64,000 bases of DNA. Source: Xenoacremonium recifei (lineage: Eukaryota > Ascomycota > Sordariomycetes > Hypocreales > Nectriaceae). The translations under genes were made by a program, and so were the position numbers. Positions 22,896 to 35,669 of the stretch are shown one piece after another. Location: positions 310,001 through 374,000 of the forward strand of contig WOFQ01000006.1 of assembly GCA_012184525.1 (NCBI GenBank), read 5' to 3'. The first letter of the stretch is position 1. Each line of letters starts with the position of its first letter. A model generated the notes under the pieces. It saw only the letters and a program-made list of their open reading frames with translations, ran no database searches and had not been told where the DNA came from.

Positions 22896-24531
22896 TTAAG
22901 AAACGGTAGGGTCCAGAGTGACACCGCTGCAGGTTTGTTAGTGTGATGAGGTGCAGTACGGGCATTCTAGAAAACTTACGCAGTAATGGTGGCCCAGCCG
23001 ATGAGACGCCAATGCTTCTCGATACGTCGGCTGAGTGCCACCTTCTCGCCAACGTTAGTGCAAGCGGGAGTAGTGAGCACAAGCTTCGCAGCATCGTTCT
23101 TGATAGCACCAATCTTGGCGCCAGTAGAGGTCGAGCCAATGTTGACCATGATGACCTCGTTCTTAGCCAGCTTAGCGACCTTGGCCTGCTTGCCGTCGGC
23201 AGTGCGGACACCGAGCAGGCGGCGGAGCAGGTAGAAGTTGACCTCGATCTCGCTGTAGATCTCGGGCAGCTTGCCCTTGAGACCAAGCACGAAACCGACG
23301 AGACGATCAGCTCGGCAGAGCGTGGGGTCGATGCGGGTGCCGACACCGATGAGGCCACCGGGGACGGCGTACTTGAGGTCGTTGGCCTCGGAGTTGAGCG
23401 AGACGACGCGGCTGAAGATGGGCGTGCAGCGGAGGGCGCCGCTGTCGTCGCGGGAGACGATACCGGGTCGGATCTCAATCTCATCACCCAGCTTGATGAC
23501 ACCGTGGAGGATGGAACCACCAGCAACACCACCCTTAAGATCGTCGATCTCGGCACCGGGCTTGTTGACGTCGAAAGATCGGATGACAATCATGTGGGGG
23601 TCCATGCTGAAGTCTCGCACGGGAATGGGGATGGTGTTGACGATGTTGTCGAGCACCGAGTCGATGTTGATCTTGAGCTGGGCGGAGATGGGGATGACGG
23701 GGGACTTTCCAGCGACGGTGCCTCGGATGAACTTGAGGATGGACTGGTAGTGCTGCTGAGCGGCCTCTTGTCGCATCAGGTCGACCTTGTTCTGGAGAAT
23801 GATGATCTTGTCGAGCTTCATGATCTCAATGGCAGCCAAGTGCTCAGAGGTCTGGGGCTGGGGGCAGGATTCGTTGCCGGCGATGAGGAGGAGGGCGGCG
23901 TCCATGACGGCGGCGCCAGACAACATAGTGCTCATCAGAATGTCGTGACCGGGGCAGTCGACAAAGCTGAATCTGTTAGACATAGGACTCCAGGGCTAGA
24001 TATCAGGGGCTCAACTCACGAGACGTGTCGCAGTAATCGGTAGGTTCCCTCGCATCCCTCTCGCTCGCAAGGAGGATCGACCTCCTTCTCGCTCTTGTAA
24101 CTCCGGTAGCAGCCTGGTCGGGGGCACTTGGGGTTGTCACACTTGTAGATCTTGGCGTTGGCATAACCCAACTTGATGGTGATGTTTCGGATCAGCTCGT
24201 TCTTGAATCGAACCGTCTGGACGCCCGAGATAGCCTTGACGACGGTGGACTTTCCGTGAGCGACATGGCCGATGGTGCCGATGTTGATGGTCGCTTGCCG
24301 GGCAATAATCTCAGGAGTAAGAGGGGTGAGCGTCGAGACATCCAAGTCTTTGGGGTCGGTTTGTGGCGGGAGCTCTGGTCTTTGGACGGGCGGCTCGGCC
24401 ACAGCCGCGTTCTTCTTGAGAGCCGACTTGAGGGGCTTCTCCTCGACGAGCTCGTTCTGGGCGTCAACCGACTCGCCAGAGTCAGACTCGGACCCGATGT
24501 CGTCGTATTTGGGGTCGCCGTTGGCAGACAT
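22896..24531 (-). CDS. Translation initiation factor eIF2 subunit gamma (Gcd11)
   Basis: This is the GTP-binding core of eIF2, which delivers initiator Met-tRNA to the 40S subunit. Three exons (24531-24020, 23966-22980, 22926-22896) give 509 residues. GTPase motifs are complete: G1 GHVAHGKST, G3 FVDCPGHD, G4 NKVDL and G5 ISAQ. The eIF2-gamma zinc knuckle is present, with CDNPKC, a C four residues later, and a second CxxxxC pair. The acidic N-terminal extension is typical of fungi. The acceptor at 23966 was preferred over a nearby CAG because it gives the invariant HVSFVDCPGH. The last exon codes only the ten-residue tail ending GVTLDPTVS. Identification is certain. Confidence 0.97.
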
Positions 24532-27482
24532 GGTGATGGAGGTGGGGCAATCGGCCGGTGGTTGAGGGGAGAAATCCGGTCGCGAGGGCGCAATGGCGGG
24601 GGATTCGGGGTTGTAAGTCGGTGTCCTGGGTATCTCGAGGTGAGGAAAATTCGCCGGGGTCGGAGAGGTAGGGGTGGCTCTCGGTTTCGTTGTTGGCGTA
24701 AGTTGAAGATGGATATTTCGCCTCAACGATGTCAAAATTCCTCGTGTGCAGTGAGTTTAACTGCGATGACTCCCACTCTTCGGCGCTAAACCTGTTGTAG
24801 ACAGTGTCTAAACCCCAGGAGGTCCGATAAGGCGATAAGGAGTGTCTGCCCCTCCTCGGATGATGCTCGGAAGAAGCCCCCTCTACCTCGTCCAGAGTAA
24901 GAATGGATGACGAGGTATAAGGCTGGGTTACGGAGCTTTAACGAGGCTGTGGGAAGTTCCGCTGTTTGATCCAAATTATTGGGAAGTTCCCTGTCCTACA
25001 ACATTATTGATAGGAGGTTGTAGTCTGTGTCTATAAAGTTATATCGCATTAACTTATAACATAACCCCATCCTCTGTTCAGTGACTGGTGAAGAGGTCAT
25101 TCACTGGTTTCGCAGTAATAGAAATGCAGGTGCTCTAAGTGTCACCTCCAAAATATAGGATGCTTCCCCGGTGCTGAGTTACGCGTGGTCAAATCGTGTT
25201 GATGGGTAACAAGTCAATGATAGAGTTTACCCTAAGATCGTCAACCTCGTGGATTGAAGCTCCCCACTCAGCGAAAGACAACGTTGGATCACACAATCCA
25301 GCACCTACACGAGAACCTTCTCAAATTCGATGAGTCGTGTGAGCCATCATGCACAACGGCGAGAGAAGTAAGTTGCTATTCCCCACTATTCATTTATACC
25401 GACCTGAAGGCCTGAGTGCGATGAAGATTGGTAATTCTCGAGCCTCCAGGGTAGGCGGGGAGAGGGATTCGCAACAGTGTTGGTCAACTCTTGACAAGCT
25501 CCAGGTTTCAGTTCCATTGGCGGAGTATTAGGAAACCCGCCTTAACGGACAGCTAATCCGTAAGCCTACTAGAGGGGTTCATTATGTGTGTGTGGTCCAT
25601 ACTAAGATAGCATTAACGGAATCACCTGACAACTGGCTTGCATCCCGGGATATCATCGAAGTTCACGGCAGATAATCCTCTTACATGGAAAGGCCGCGGC
25701 CACCTCGAAAACCCGGAGTCTGATCGAACCGAAATCTGCGACACCCTGCTGCGAATGAGCTGATTTCCCTCTCCTCCCCATTGACTTCCTAAGAATAGTG
25801 AGGGAGGAGGGTTTTTCAGCGCAGTGACCTGGATCTGCTTGGCCCTGAGGAAGGCCCGTGAGGTTGGGGTCGTCAAAACGGCCGCGCTAGACTGACAGGG
25901 GCCGGAAGCAAGGCCAACGAAGACAGACATGTGGTTGGCACATTGCGGGCCGGGTGTGAAGAGACCTGCAGCCAGCAGCCAGTCCGCCACCAACCTCGTC
26001 CAGACGGAGGGGAAAGAGGGACGAGCCGTGAAAAACCTCTCATGACCACATCATCACATGGAGACCGGGCATGCAGGCTGAACGTGGAGGCGCTGGCGAG
26101 GGAGACCGCCTTTCCACCCCGGACACTGCTTCTGGAACGAATCGCGGAGGAGGCGAGCCAGATGTGCGACGATAAGGTGTTGATGCAACAGCGCCGAAGT
26201 GCCGGGCGCTTCGCCGTTCGTGAGCGTCGACGAGCATCGTCTGAGCTGGACCCAACGATGCTGGACAAGGTCACGATGGATGGCCTGAGCTGGTCCGACA
26301 GCCAGAGGCGAGAAATGACAGCGGCTGGAAGGCCTGAAGACGCAGAGACTCGGTGCCAGTGGGCCGCCGAGTTGGGCAAGCACCCGACGAATCCAGAGGT
26401 CGTTGTTGCCGCCGGGGCGCTGCAGGTGGTTGGAGGCCATCACGGGGATCTCGCCGCCGATTGGCTGGACGGGAGCGGCCTTAAAGCGCCTGCAGGCCCT
26501 GGCCAATCAGCGGTGCAGCGGGCGGCGGGCGGCTAGACCGGGGCGGCAATCGCCTGCCAGGGGTGGTGGCCAATGAGAGGCGCGGGATGCAATGCGCCGT
26601 TGACCTCGTCTTGCAGTGTCACTGCAGCGTGTCCAATCAAGGCGTTACCACCCCGGCTGGCTTCTGCAGGCGGTAACGGGGGACCTGCACGGTGAGGAGA
26701 AGAGGAGGAGGAGGAGGAGGAGGAGGAGGAGGAGGATGAGGAGAAGGAAAGAGGTTGTGAGGATGGTCGGTCGCTGCTGCTGCTGTTGGCCTCGGCCGGA
26801 GCTCTCGTCTTCACCCGGCCTCCTCTTCTCCTCTCGACACTCCCACGATCAAGACTCTCCTCAACATGAGATTCAAGCTCTGAGAGGACTCGCAAATATA
26901 CCAGAGTCGCCGTCGAGTTCTACTCATACTCCCTCACCTATATCCAATACTACCACGGCCTCCTCCACACCAGCCCATCCTCCTCCTCCGGGACCAACAA
27001 TAGCTCGCCTCCAGAGCGTGGGCGTCTATTTTCATCACGAATCACCAGGCCGCCGTGTCCCGGCCTGCCTATCAGACACTCCCCTCGCTATCCGCCCATG
27101 TAAGGCGATCCCATCTCTGCGTTCCACCTCCCCATGCTTGCGAGCGAGCGAGCGAGCAAGCTCTCATACCCATCCATCCATATCCTTACACTGGACGCCC
27201 TCTACCTTAGCGCCCAACTTCCTCAAAACTCCCGCCCTCCCTCCTCTGGCCACGCCCCGTCCGTCCCTCCTCTTCCTCGTTTCTCGATAGCTGGTCTCTC
27301 GTCTCCCTCCGCAACACAACACTTGGATTCTTTCGTTCTGGGAATGTGCCTTTGACTGTGTTGAAGCTGCTACTCCCGAGCCTGCCACTGCAAGCAACGC
27401 CAATCGTGATACTTGACTTATACGACAATCTCGCTGCTACTGGTATTTTATCTGCATTTATTTATTTACACGACAGCACATC
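24532..27482. other. Long divergent intergenic region (about 2.95 kb)
   Basis: This interval lies between eIF2-gamma (-) and a membrane-protein gene (+). The part at 24960-25620 is AT-rich. The part at 25880-26560 is GC-rich and open in several frames on both strands (the longest about 200 codons), but no frame reads like a known protein. A GGA/GAG microsatellite lies at about 26696-26740 and a GCGA run at about 27140-27158. A tiny upstream ORF (ATG TGC CTT TGA, 27344-27355) precedes the membrane-protein start. Otherwise I see only promoter-like, pyrimidine-rich sequence. Confidence 0.5.
26696..26740. repeat. GGA-type trinucleotide microsatellite
   Basis: An almost perfect purine run of GAG/GGA units, about 45 bp long, lies in noncoding sequence upstream of the membrane-protein gene. 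Such tracts are length-variable between strains. Confidence 0.85.
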
Positions 27483-29193
27483 ATGGCTGGTCAAGGTGCG
27501 TCTTCCCTCATGGCTCCCAATATGGCCTTCGACACTGACACTCCGGCCTTAGATGAGAAGAGGCGGCCTGCCGCGTTGAATCTCTCGCCTATCCGCACCG
27601 GATCCTCTGGTTCCGACTCGTCCTCCGACAGCTCGCTCAAGCACCCTCGCACGCCACGCTTCGCCGAGGCTACGTCCGTCCACTCGCCTGTTGACGGAAA
27701 GTCGCCCTTCGCCGACCCTGAGAAGTCGTATGTGGCACAGTCTCAGCCCGCCGACGTCGGCTTTGGCTACATCAACGATCGCGAGTCGATTGCCGTGCCC
27801 ATGACGCCCCGAGGTGCACCTCTCAAGAGCGCCATGAAGGTGCCTGGGACGCCCGCGCGCTTTATGAACCCAATGAGCCCGACGTTCCGTGAGGAGGACC
27901 TGCTCGAGAAGCGGGAGGCGAGTACCGACAAGGAACAAGCTCGCGACGTGGTATGTGATGCCCCGTCAAACAAGCAGCGTTGTTTCGTTTCGTTTCACTA
28001 ACATGTTCCGCAGAAAATCAAGGCACGTGTTCGCATGGCCAAGTTCGCTCTGCGCGGTGTCAACTTCAGCTGCTCCCTGATCATTCTTTCCATGATTTCG
28101 ACTTCGTTTTCTGTTTTCAACGCCACCAAGTCCCTGCCCGCGAAGAGCTCGATGCCCTCGTGGGCAGTGGGCACCAACCCCTGGCCACAGGAGCTCGTGC
28201 TGGCCATGGCCTGTGTCTCGCTGACTGCTTGCCTCCTTGTCTTCGTCGCCTATTTCCGTGGCGGTCACAAACGTGCTGAGAAGGTCGGCACGTACTACAC
28301 TCTCTTTGCTATTGGATGGGTAAGTGCACAATTGAGATGAGACGAGACTCAAAGCTAACAGCCGCCGGCAGTTCATCACCAGTCTCATCCTCTGGGTCGT
28401 CACCGCGGCCATCTTCCAGAACTCCAAGAACAACTCCAACAACAAGGACATGTGGGGATGGTCCTGTGTTTCCAACACGCGGTCCACGGCCTTCAGCGAC
28501 AAGGTTGACTACTCGCTGCTCTGCCGTCTGCAGAACTGGGCGCTCATCTGCATCATCATCGAGGTCGTCATCGAGACGCTCTGCATCCTGCTCTACAGCA
28601 TCGTCTTCTACCGCTACTACACCAAGCGCCGCCTCTTCAAGTCCATGGACCTGCGTGACCGCGCCCGCTCCGACCTGTATCTCGCCCAGCTGCGCGTCCA
28701 GTCGGCCCCCAACACGCCCGGCTTTGGCCCCAAGTCGCCCTCCTTCAGCATGTACGGTCCCAAGTCTCCCGCCTTCAGCCAGTACGCCATGTCGCCTCGC
28801 CACCCTCCGGCTGCGTACCGCAACCTGGGCGACATCGAGGAGAGCCCCTTCACTCCTGGCGGCAGCGCTACGCCCATCGTCGAGCCAACCTCGCAGTTCG
28901 CTACCGAGCCCGTCTCGCAGTTTTCCCGTCCCAAGCCCACCTTCAAGCTACAGGCACCGCCTGTCAAGGCACCCTCAGCCACCCCCAAGCTCAGCCCGGC
29001 CTCCTTCTCCATGCCCTCGCCACCGCTGGCCAGCAACGCTTTCCATGCTGCTCCATCAAACCACTTCCAGGAGCATGCGCCTGTGGCCGCCGACGAGCCG
29101 ACCTACGACGCTGTGCCCATCCCCGGCGCCTACGCCGGCCAGGCAATCAAGAGCCCGCCCCCGATCATCACCAGCTTCGGCCAGGCGCGGTAA
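27483..29193 (+). CDS. Four-helix (MARVEL-like) membrane protein with long disordered tails
   Basis: Three exons (27483-27950, 28014-28319, 28372-29193) give 531 residues. The N-terminal 165 residues are Ser/Pro-rich and disordered, ending in an amphipathic basic stretch (KIKARVRMAKFALR). Four hydrophobic segments follow: FSCSLIILSMISTSFSVF, ELVLAMACVSLTACLLVFV, a third spanning exons 2-3 (TLFAIGWFITSLILWVVTA), and NWALICIIIEVVIETLCIL. The loop between helices 3 and 4 has two Cys (WSCV and LLCR). The cytoplasmic tail has short repeats of the FGPKSPSFSMYGPKSPAFS kind. The four-helix layout resembles fungal MARVEL-like proteins of the plasma membrane; no function can be assigned. All junctions are in frame. 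Confidence 0.85.
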
Positions 29194-30064
29194 GCCTCTC
29201 CAAGCATCTAAAAAGGGGGAGCGGGTGTTTTCACAGCGTTGCTTTCTTGCGCAATCTACCTCTAATCGGGGGCATGGGGACAGAACTGATACCACTTCGG
29301 CGTTTCGGCGGGCACCATCGGGGAGCAGAATCTCCCTCAGACATCTTCTTTTCTCATCGTTCCTTTACTTTTAATCTCTGCTGTATAAAGCTGTTCTTTT
29401 TTTTTTCTTAACTTTTCTTTGTGTCTGGGTAAAAGATTGTGTGGGATATGGGATGTGCCATGATGAGCGGGACGGCATTATGTGCGACGACGATTTAAGC
29501 GGAGGAACTTCCTGTCTTTTACATGATACTGCTTACCTTGCGCAGTCAGCGTTTCATAGATGTCAAATACACGCCATGGTAAAAAGAACAGAGCCTTCAG
29601 GGTGAATGATTTATTGCGAGTGATCGAACAAGATGAGGTCGATGATTAGCTTCGGAGGCCGCACTTAGAGCCTGAAACATGCACACAGTACAACAACTTT
29701 AAAGAACGAAATCATCCATGTTTAAGACACCCAAGTAACAGACAGAGACCACAGCAGGGGTAAAAATAAAAACCATTTGCATTACTTTTGGTAGCCCGCC
29801 GCACCTCCAGGTATTAGGTGCAAAGGACTTCCCGAGCCTTCGTTGCGCAGCCAGTCTGACCCTGACCTCCTCCCCTGGGGTCGCCTCAAGAGAACGCGCG
29901 GTCCTGAGACAGCGGCCCTCTAGAAACGACGAGATCTATCAACAACTACCAAGAAAATTTCCCGTTTGACTGTCCACCAGATGCAAAGTTACCTTGCCGA
30001 CGATGTGGGTAAGAAAAAGCAAGACAACCCAAGAGTTTACTTTGTTTCGGTCCGCGTCCGTCCC
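29194..30064. other. Convergent intergenic spacer
   Basis: This is the 3' flank of the membrane-protein gene (+) and of the eIF4A gene (-). A pyrimidine/poly-T run at about 29398-29420 probably belongs to the 3' UTR of the plus-strand gene. No coding sequence is supported. Confidence 0.55.
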
Positions 30065-31616
30065 TTAGATGAGGTCGGCGACGTTCATGGGCATCTCCTC
30101 AATCTGGGTGCTGTAGAACTGCTCGATCTCACGCATCATTCGGACGTCCTCAGCAGTGACGAAGTTAATCGCGACACCCTTTCGGCCGAATCGACCACCA
30201 CGACCAATTCGGTGGATGTAGTTCTCCCGGTTGGCGGGAAGGTCGTAGTTGATGACCAGGGAAACCTGCTGGACATCGATACCTCGGGCCAGCAGATCGG
30301 TGGCGATCAGGACACGGGAGGAACCGGATCGGAACTCCTTCATGATCAGATCACGCTGGGCCTGGTCCATATCACCGTGCATGGCCGAGACAGTGAAGTC
30401 ACGGGCGGTGAGCTTGTCGGTGAGCCAGTCGACCTTGCGACGGGTGTTGCAGAAGATGACGGCCTGGGTGATGGTGACCGTCTCGTAAAGGTCGGAGAGG
30501 GTGTCGAGCTTCCACTCCTCCTTCTCGACGGCAATGTAGAACTGCTTGATACCCTCCAGGGTAAGCTCGTCCTTCTTGACGAGAATACGGACGGGGTCGC
30601 GCATGAACTTGGTGGTAACCTCGAGGACGTCCTGGGGCATGGTAGCCGAGAGAAGGACGACCTGGGTGGACTGGGGAAGGAGCTGGAAGATGTCGTAGAT
30701 CTGCTCGGTGAAACCGCGCTGAAAAGAAGAGTATGTGAGCAATGAGTTGTTAGCGGCGGAGAGAGGAAGAAATTCTTACAGAAAGCATCTCATCGGCCTC
30801 GTCGAGGACGAACATCTTCATCTCGTCGGTCTTGAGGAATCGACGCTGGATCATGTCCTGAACACGACCAGGGGTTCCAACAACGACGTGGGGCCCGTCC
30901 TGCAGAGCCTTCATATCATCACGCACGCTGGTGCCACCAATGCAAGCGTGGCACTCAATGTTCATGAAGTCGCCAATAGCGACAACGACCTTCTGAATCT
31001 GTTGAGCCAGCTCACGGGTGGGGGCCAGGATCAGGGCCTGGCAAGCCTTCTTGCTGGAGTCAATCTTCTGCAGGACAGAGATGGAGAAAGTAGCCGTCTT
31101 TCCAGTACCAGACTGGGCCTGGGCAATAACGTCGTGGCCCTTGATGACGGGCATAATGGCACGCTGCTGGATAGCAGACGGGCGCTCGAAACCGTAGGCA
31201 TAGACTGAAGGGGTGGGCGGTCAGTGTCTGCGGGAATAAGGCGAGGGGCTCGGGGCCAAAACTCACCACCACGGAGAAGCTCAGACTTGAGGTTCATGTC
31301 ATCGAAAGAGTCGACGGTCTCATCGTAGTTGGACTCGATCTGTCCTGTATCGCAGCCATGTTAGTCGCGGTTGGGTTGACAATCGGGCGAGGGCGCAGTG
31401 GCGCCATAGCGGGAGTGCCTGGCACTGGCGCGCACAACAAAGCGAGAGACAGGCGCTCGCAAACCCCACTATGCAAAGCACATGGCGGGCGAGGGGCGCA
31501 AATCAGGTTGTCGGTCGCGATGCAGCATGCGGGCAGCGGGCAGGACGGGCAGCAAAGTCGAGCACGCGGGAGCACTCACCCTCGGGGACATCCTCGAGTC
31601 CCTTGTCGGTAGCCAT
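30065..31616 (-). CDS. tif1: eIF4A, DEAD-box translation initiation helicase (Tif1)
   Basis: This is the RNA helicase of the eIF4F cap-binding complex. Four exons (31616-31580, 31344-31267, 31204-30780, 30718-30065) give 397 residues, the standard eIF4A size. Motifs are complete: Q motif with YGFERPSAIQQRAI, Walker A AQSGTGKTATF, PTRELAQQIQ, TPGR, DEAD in FVLDEADEMLS, SATMP, and HRIGRGGRFGRKG. The protein ends VADLI, as eIF4A orthologues do. The GRGGRFG form of motif VI and the minimal N-terminus separate it from Fal1 and Ded1-type helicases. The first exon is only 37 nt. It is divergent from the F-box/JmjC gene. Confidence 0.97.
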
Positions 31617-32346
31617 ATTCGCTGTTTGGGTTGCGAAGGTCTAGATCAAGCACAGCTCGATCTAGAGTACGTCGACGAAGCGTGGGGCGGTGGTGGAAGA
31701 AAGAAGGGCAAGCTTCTGCTGGAGAAGGCTGCGCTGGGTCGTGAAATGAAGCTGGGGTCGTCTAGATCCGGATACTCTCGAAATGAACGAGAGCTGGGGG
31801 AATCTAGGAAGGGAGGGCGATATCTGGATTGTTGTTTTTTCCTTTGAAGGAGGGTTGGAGGAGGAAAAAAAAAAGTCGATGAGGAGGGGCGGTCGTGGAG
31901 CATTATTTTTTCTCCTGCCCGCCCGCTTACCTCCAGAACGGGCAGCCAATCATGGCGGCGGGGGCGACGAGGTGGGGCTGGGCGATTAGGATTAGGGTAC
32001 ATTTCTGGGGGCTCCGTCAGGTGGTTACTTACAGCGATTTTTAGCATCATTTTTTCCAGGTTCTCTCCCGCCTCGCCGTGTAAGCGCCGCCGTCGCCGCC
32101 TCACCGGTTCAGCAGAGTCACCAACTGACGAATGGCAATCTGCATCTGACGAGTTCTCAGCGGCGATCCTCCTCTTCCTCCTTGCCCTTTCGCCATCTGC
32201 TGGGCCCTGAGTCACTCCTCTGATAGTGATTCATTGCAAAGTGAGCCCTAGTCGATATCAGCCTGGAGATACCCTCGCCTTTGTCCTTAGTCCTACACCA
32301 CGCCCCTTTCAGCCGCCTTGGACGATCCTTTTGGACAACCCTGGCC
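31617..32346. other. Divergent promoter region
   Basis: This spacer lies between eIF4A (-) and the F-box/JmjC gene (+). It includes an A-rich tract at about 31863-31874 and a T-rich tract at about 31903-31912. No coding sequence is supported. Confidence 0.5.
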
Positions 32347-34121
32347 ATGCCTTCTGCCGTGCGAGACGACGACGGCGGTGGTCACAATCACGACTCTGCC
32401 CTGTATGACAGATCAGATGACTCTCTCAGTGACTCAATCGCTCCCCATCCCCTGGGGCTCAAGCCTCTAGGCAACCAGTACTTCCACCAGGGGCCCAATG
32501 CTCGGCGATCCATCGGGTTCTGGAGTCTCCTCCCAGATGAGGTGGTTATGCTCGTTTTGGAGCACTTTGACGCGACTGGACTTCTGAGGCTCGGACATAC
32601 GTGCAAGTTTTTGTACGCCTTCTGTCATTCTGACGACTTGTGGAAAGCGTTGTTCCTGCAGTGAGTTTCGCCACTCTTCCATTTATTTTCCGCCATGTCA
32701 CACGTGGTATGACAGCGCGAGCTGGACCAAAGTTTTGATATTGAGCCTGTGATGTTGAGATCGTTCGATCAATGCAGTTTGGCTTTCCTTTGTTGGAATT
32801 AGGCGCATACTCCCATCTTCAAGGCCCCTTTTGAAAGAGTTGAGTGTGAAAAGCCAATTCTTTCATATCGTGCCGGATCCAGAATTTTCTCGAACATGTT
32901 GAAACCCGAACGTAGTTTCAGCACAGTGCTGACAATAGAATCAGGTCACCGCCAAAAGATCCCAGGTCTATTCGCTGGGAAGGATCATGGAGGTCCACTG
33001 TTCTGGGATTTCCCGATCAGCAATCAGTCAACATCGACTGCAGTAATGTCTTCTCCGATGTCCTGCATCGCCCCTTTGCCTGTAGTCAGGTTGTTCTATC
33101 ACACCTCACTTCCAACATACCAAAGGTGAACCAGATTCGTCGCTTTGACAATCTCACCTACGAGCAGTATGCAGAGAAATGGACCGAACAACCCTTTGTT
33201 CTCACCAAATGTATCCAGGACTGGCCAGTCTGTTCACAGTGGACCATCGACTCGCTGCTTCAACAATATGCCGACGTAGAGTTTCGAGCCGAAGCTGTCG
33301 ACTGGCCCTTTGCCACATATTGCGAATACATGAAGAACAACAAAGACGAGAGCCCCCTGTACTTGTTTGATCGCAAATTTGCAGAGAAGATGAGCATTAA
33401 GGTAGGCCACGAAGCAGGAGCAGCATATTGGCGACCAGATTGCTTTGGCCCTGATCTCTTCGAAGTACTCGAGGGAGAGCGGCCTGCTCACCGGTGGCTA
33501 ATCATCGGTCCGGAGCGAAGTGGTTCAACCTTTCATAAAGATCCTAATGCTACAAGTGCATGGAACGCGGTTTTACAGGGGGCCAAGTATTGGATCATGT
33601 TCCCCCCAACCGCCGATGTTCCCGGAGTCTACGTGTCCCAAGACAGCAGCGAAGTCACAAGCCCTCTGAGTATTGCCGAGTGGCTGCTCACCTTTCACGA
33701 AGAAGCTCGCCAATTGCCAGAGTGTATCGAAGGCATTTGTAAGACGGGAGAAATTCTCCACGTTCCTAGCGGTTGGTGGCATCTGGTGGTAAACTTGGAG
33801 AACGGAATTGCCTTGACGCAGAACTTTGTTCCCCAGTCACCAAACCTGAACCTACTCTCAGAAGTCTTGTCATTCTTGAGAGACAAGGCAGACCAAGTTA
33901 GCGGATTTGACGACAAGGTTGCCGATCCGTTCGGGCTATTCACCCAGAGAATGAGAAGCAAATATCCGGACCTTCTAGAAAAGGGGATGGATTTGGCAGA
34001 TAAGAAGAGCGGAAAGAAGCGAAAATGGGACGTGGTAGTTGGCGGTGAAGAGGATCAGAGCGGAGGAGGAGGAGGAGGCTTTAGTTTTGGGTTTGGAGGA
34101 GACGACGACGAGATACCCTGA
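32347..34121 (+). CDS. F-box and JmjC-domain protein (JMJD6-like 2-oxoglutarate oxygenase)
   Basis: Two exons (32347-32660 and 32939-34121) give 498 residues. Residues about 55-105 form an F-box (GFWSLLPDEVVMLVLEHFD). The second exon carries a cupin/JmjC domain. Its Fe(II) triad can be read as H-x-D in STFHKDPNATSAWN and the distal His in VPSGWWHLVVN, with the co-substrate Lys expected in QGAKYWIMFPP. The C-terminus is Gly-rich then acidic. The family contains lysyl hydroxylases/demethylases related to JMJD6; the F-box suggests a link to an SCF ubiquitin ligase. The intron acceptor at 32938 (ATAG) was chosen because the downstream frame reads through RWEGSWRST and CSNVFSDVLHRPF, which are conserved in relatives. 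The 277-nt intron is long for this window, so that border is less certain. Confidence 0.87.
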
Positions 34122-35669
34122 GGGAGAAGATGCTATATTAAACCTGTACATTTTAGATTAAGTGAAGGTGCTACACAGCGCCTATGTATATGAATCATTG
34201 GAAGAATATTTCCAGTTGGACAAAGTCGCCCACTGGTGGTGGAAAAGCAAGTTGCGACCTTAAGAATGAATCGGGCAAATAGGGGTGGACGATCGCTCAC
34301 CAGCAACAATCCTGAGCTGCGGATAGATTGGAATGCGGGATGGGAACAATGGAAGGATCCACGGAGACAACGTTCAAGCCTTGCCACACTTGTGGACTTT
34401 GAACAAGGCGTCCTGTTAGAAAGTCAAACAACTTCAAGCCCACTCGTATGTTTAATTTTTTGAGGTGGTGAATTGCTGGCTGTGTTTTGGGTGTTTTGTT
34501 TTGGGCTAAGCGAAGCAAGCGTGCTGTGATGAGTGGCTTCGGGTTATTTTAGGTGCCGCAGTTGGAGTGATGAATGGAATCCAATGACGAAAGAGAACGG
34601 CAAGGCACGTTGGCGATTGGCGCTTTCTTTCCAATCTGGCAACGTAGCGTGTCCTGCCGGGCGCTGGCGGCGAGTCAAGTCCAACGTCGCTCAGGGGCTT
34701 TCAGCAGTCAACGACGGTCAATCCAGGCGTCTCAGGGCGCTCTAAGCCTCTCGTCTAGCCCAGCTCCAGCTGCCTGAGGTAAGGTCGGATGGCCCCACAG
34801 CCGGGAAGCTCCTGCTATCCGCCTTACCTTGCTCTAGTTCTAGTTCTCGCTCGCGTCACCTCATCTACTCTGTACCTTGCTTGCTCAACATCCTGCCGCC
34901 TCCTTCGCCCGCCCGCGAACAGGACAGCTTCTGGCCCCATCGCCGGGACTGTGTTCTGGAGAGCCCGCACGAGTCCTGTCCTTCCGCCGCGAGGGAGCCT
35001 CAAACTCCTCCGCCTCCGTCCGCAAACATCACGCTGCCGTCCCGGTGACTGCGCAGACACCGACCCCGACACGAAATCCCCCCAGGGAACCGTCACCGAA
35101 CAGGCAAACGGGCGCCTCATCGCACCTTGTCAACCTAGCCGGTGATGCGATGCGAGAGCCCGACACCGAACTGCGCGCATCAACTCTTTGACTGCATATA
35201 AGCATCACATCACCCAGCTCGGCGCAACTGCCAGCTCGTCCCCTCTGGATCTGCAACTTCATTCCCCGTTGACTCCTATTTCGTCCCATTTATGCGCCTG
35301 TTCGCGGTTCATTCGATTTCTTAAACTTAGACAACCTGTTTTCTGTAGTAAGTCGCGGCTGTCTCGCCTTTTTGTTCCCCTGGCTTTTGTTGCTGCCGCG
35401 TCATGGCTAAAGGCTGACAAGAGCTTCTTCCCCTTAGACCACCAGCCAGCCCTTTCTTTGTCCGCTCTGGCAACGAACGACGTCCGCCTAACTTCGCATT
35501 AATTATATCCTGGCCCCGGCCCCAGCATCCAGAAGACGACGGAGCTCGTCTCGCCAAAAGTCTTCCCGTTGGCCTTTTCGTCCCCGACCCTTAGACTCGC
35601 CCGGCTCACGCTGTTTTTTCTCCTCCGTGATAATACTGCCCCAACCTAGGGGCTCTGCGCGCCGCCACC
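34122..35669. other. Intergenic region and long 5' leader of the CCCH/Smr gene
   Basis: About 1.5 kb without a supported gene. Two short upstream ORFs lie before the start at 35670: 35292-35324 (ten codons) and 35403-35417 (four codons). A GTAAGT at 35348 could begin a 5' UTR intron, in which case the second upstream ORF would be removed. The GCCGCCACCATGG context at 35661-35673 is a near-ideal start site. Confidence 0.5.

Noticed and set aside
22943..24043. 366-codon open frame antisense to eIF2-gamma
   Set aside because: It lies wholly opposite a certain, conserved gene and reads as low-complexity Asp/Gly/Val.
25931..26536. 201-codon open frame in the long spacer before the membrane-protein gene
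   Set aside because: It overlaps other frames on the opposite strand, has no recognisable domain, and its composition follows the local GC content.
29966..30745. 259-codon open frame antisense to eIF4A
   Set aside because: Shadow frame opposite the helicase core; no independent support.
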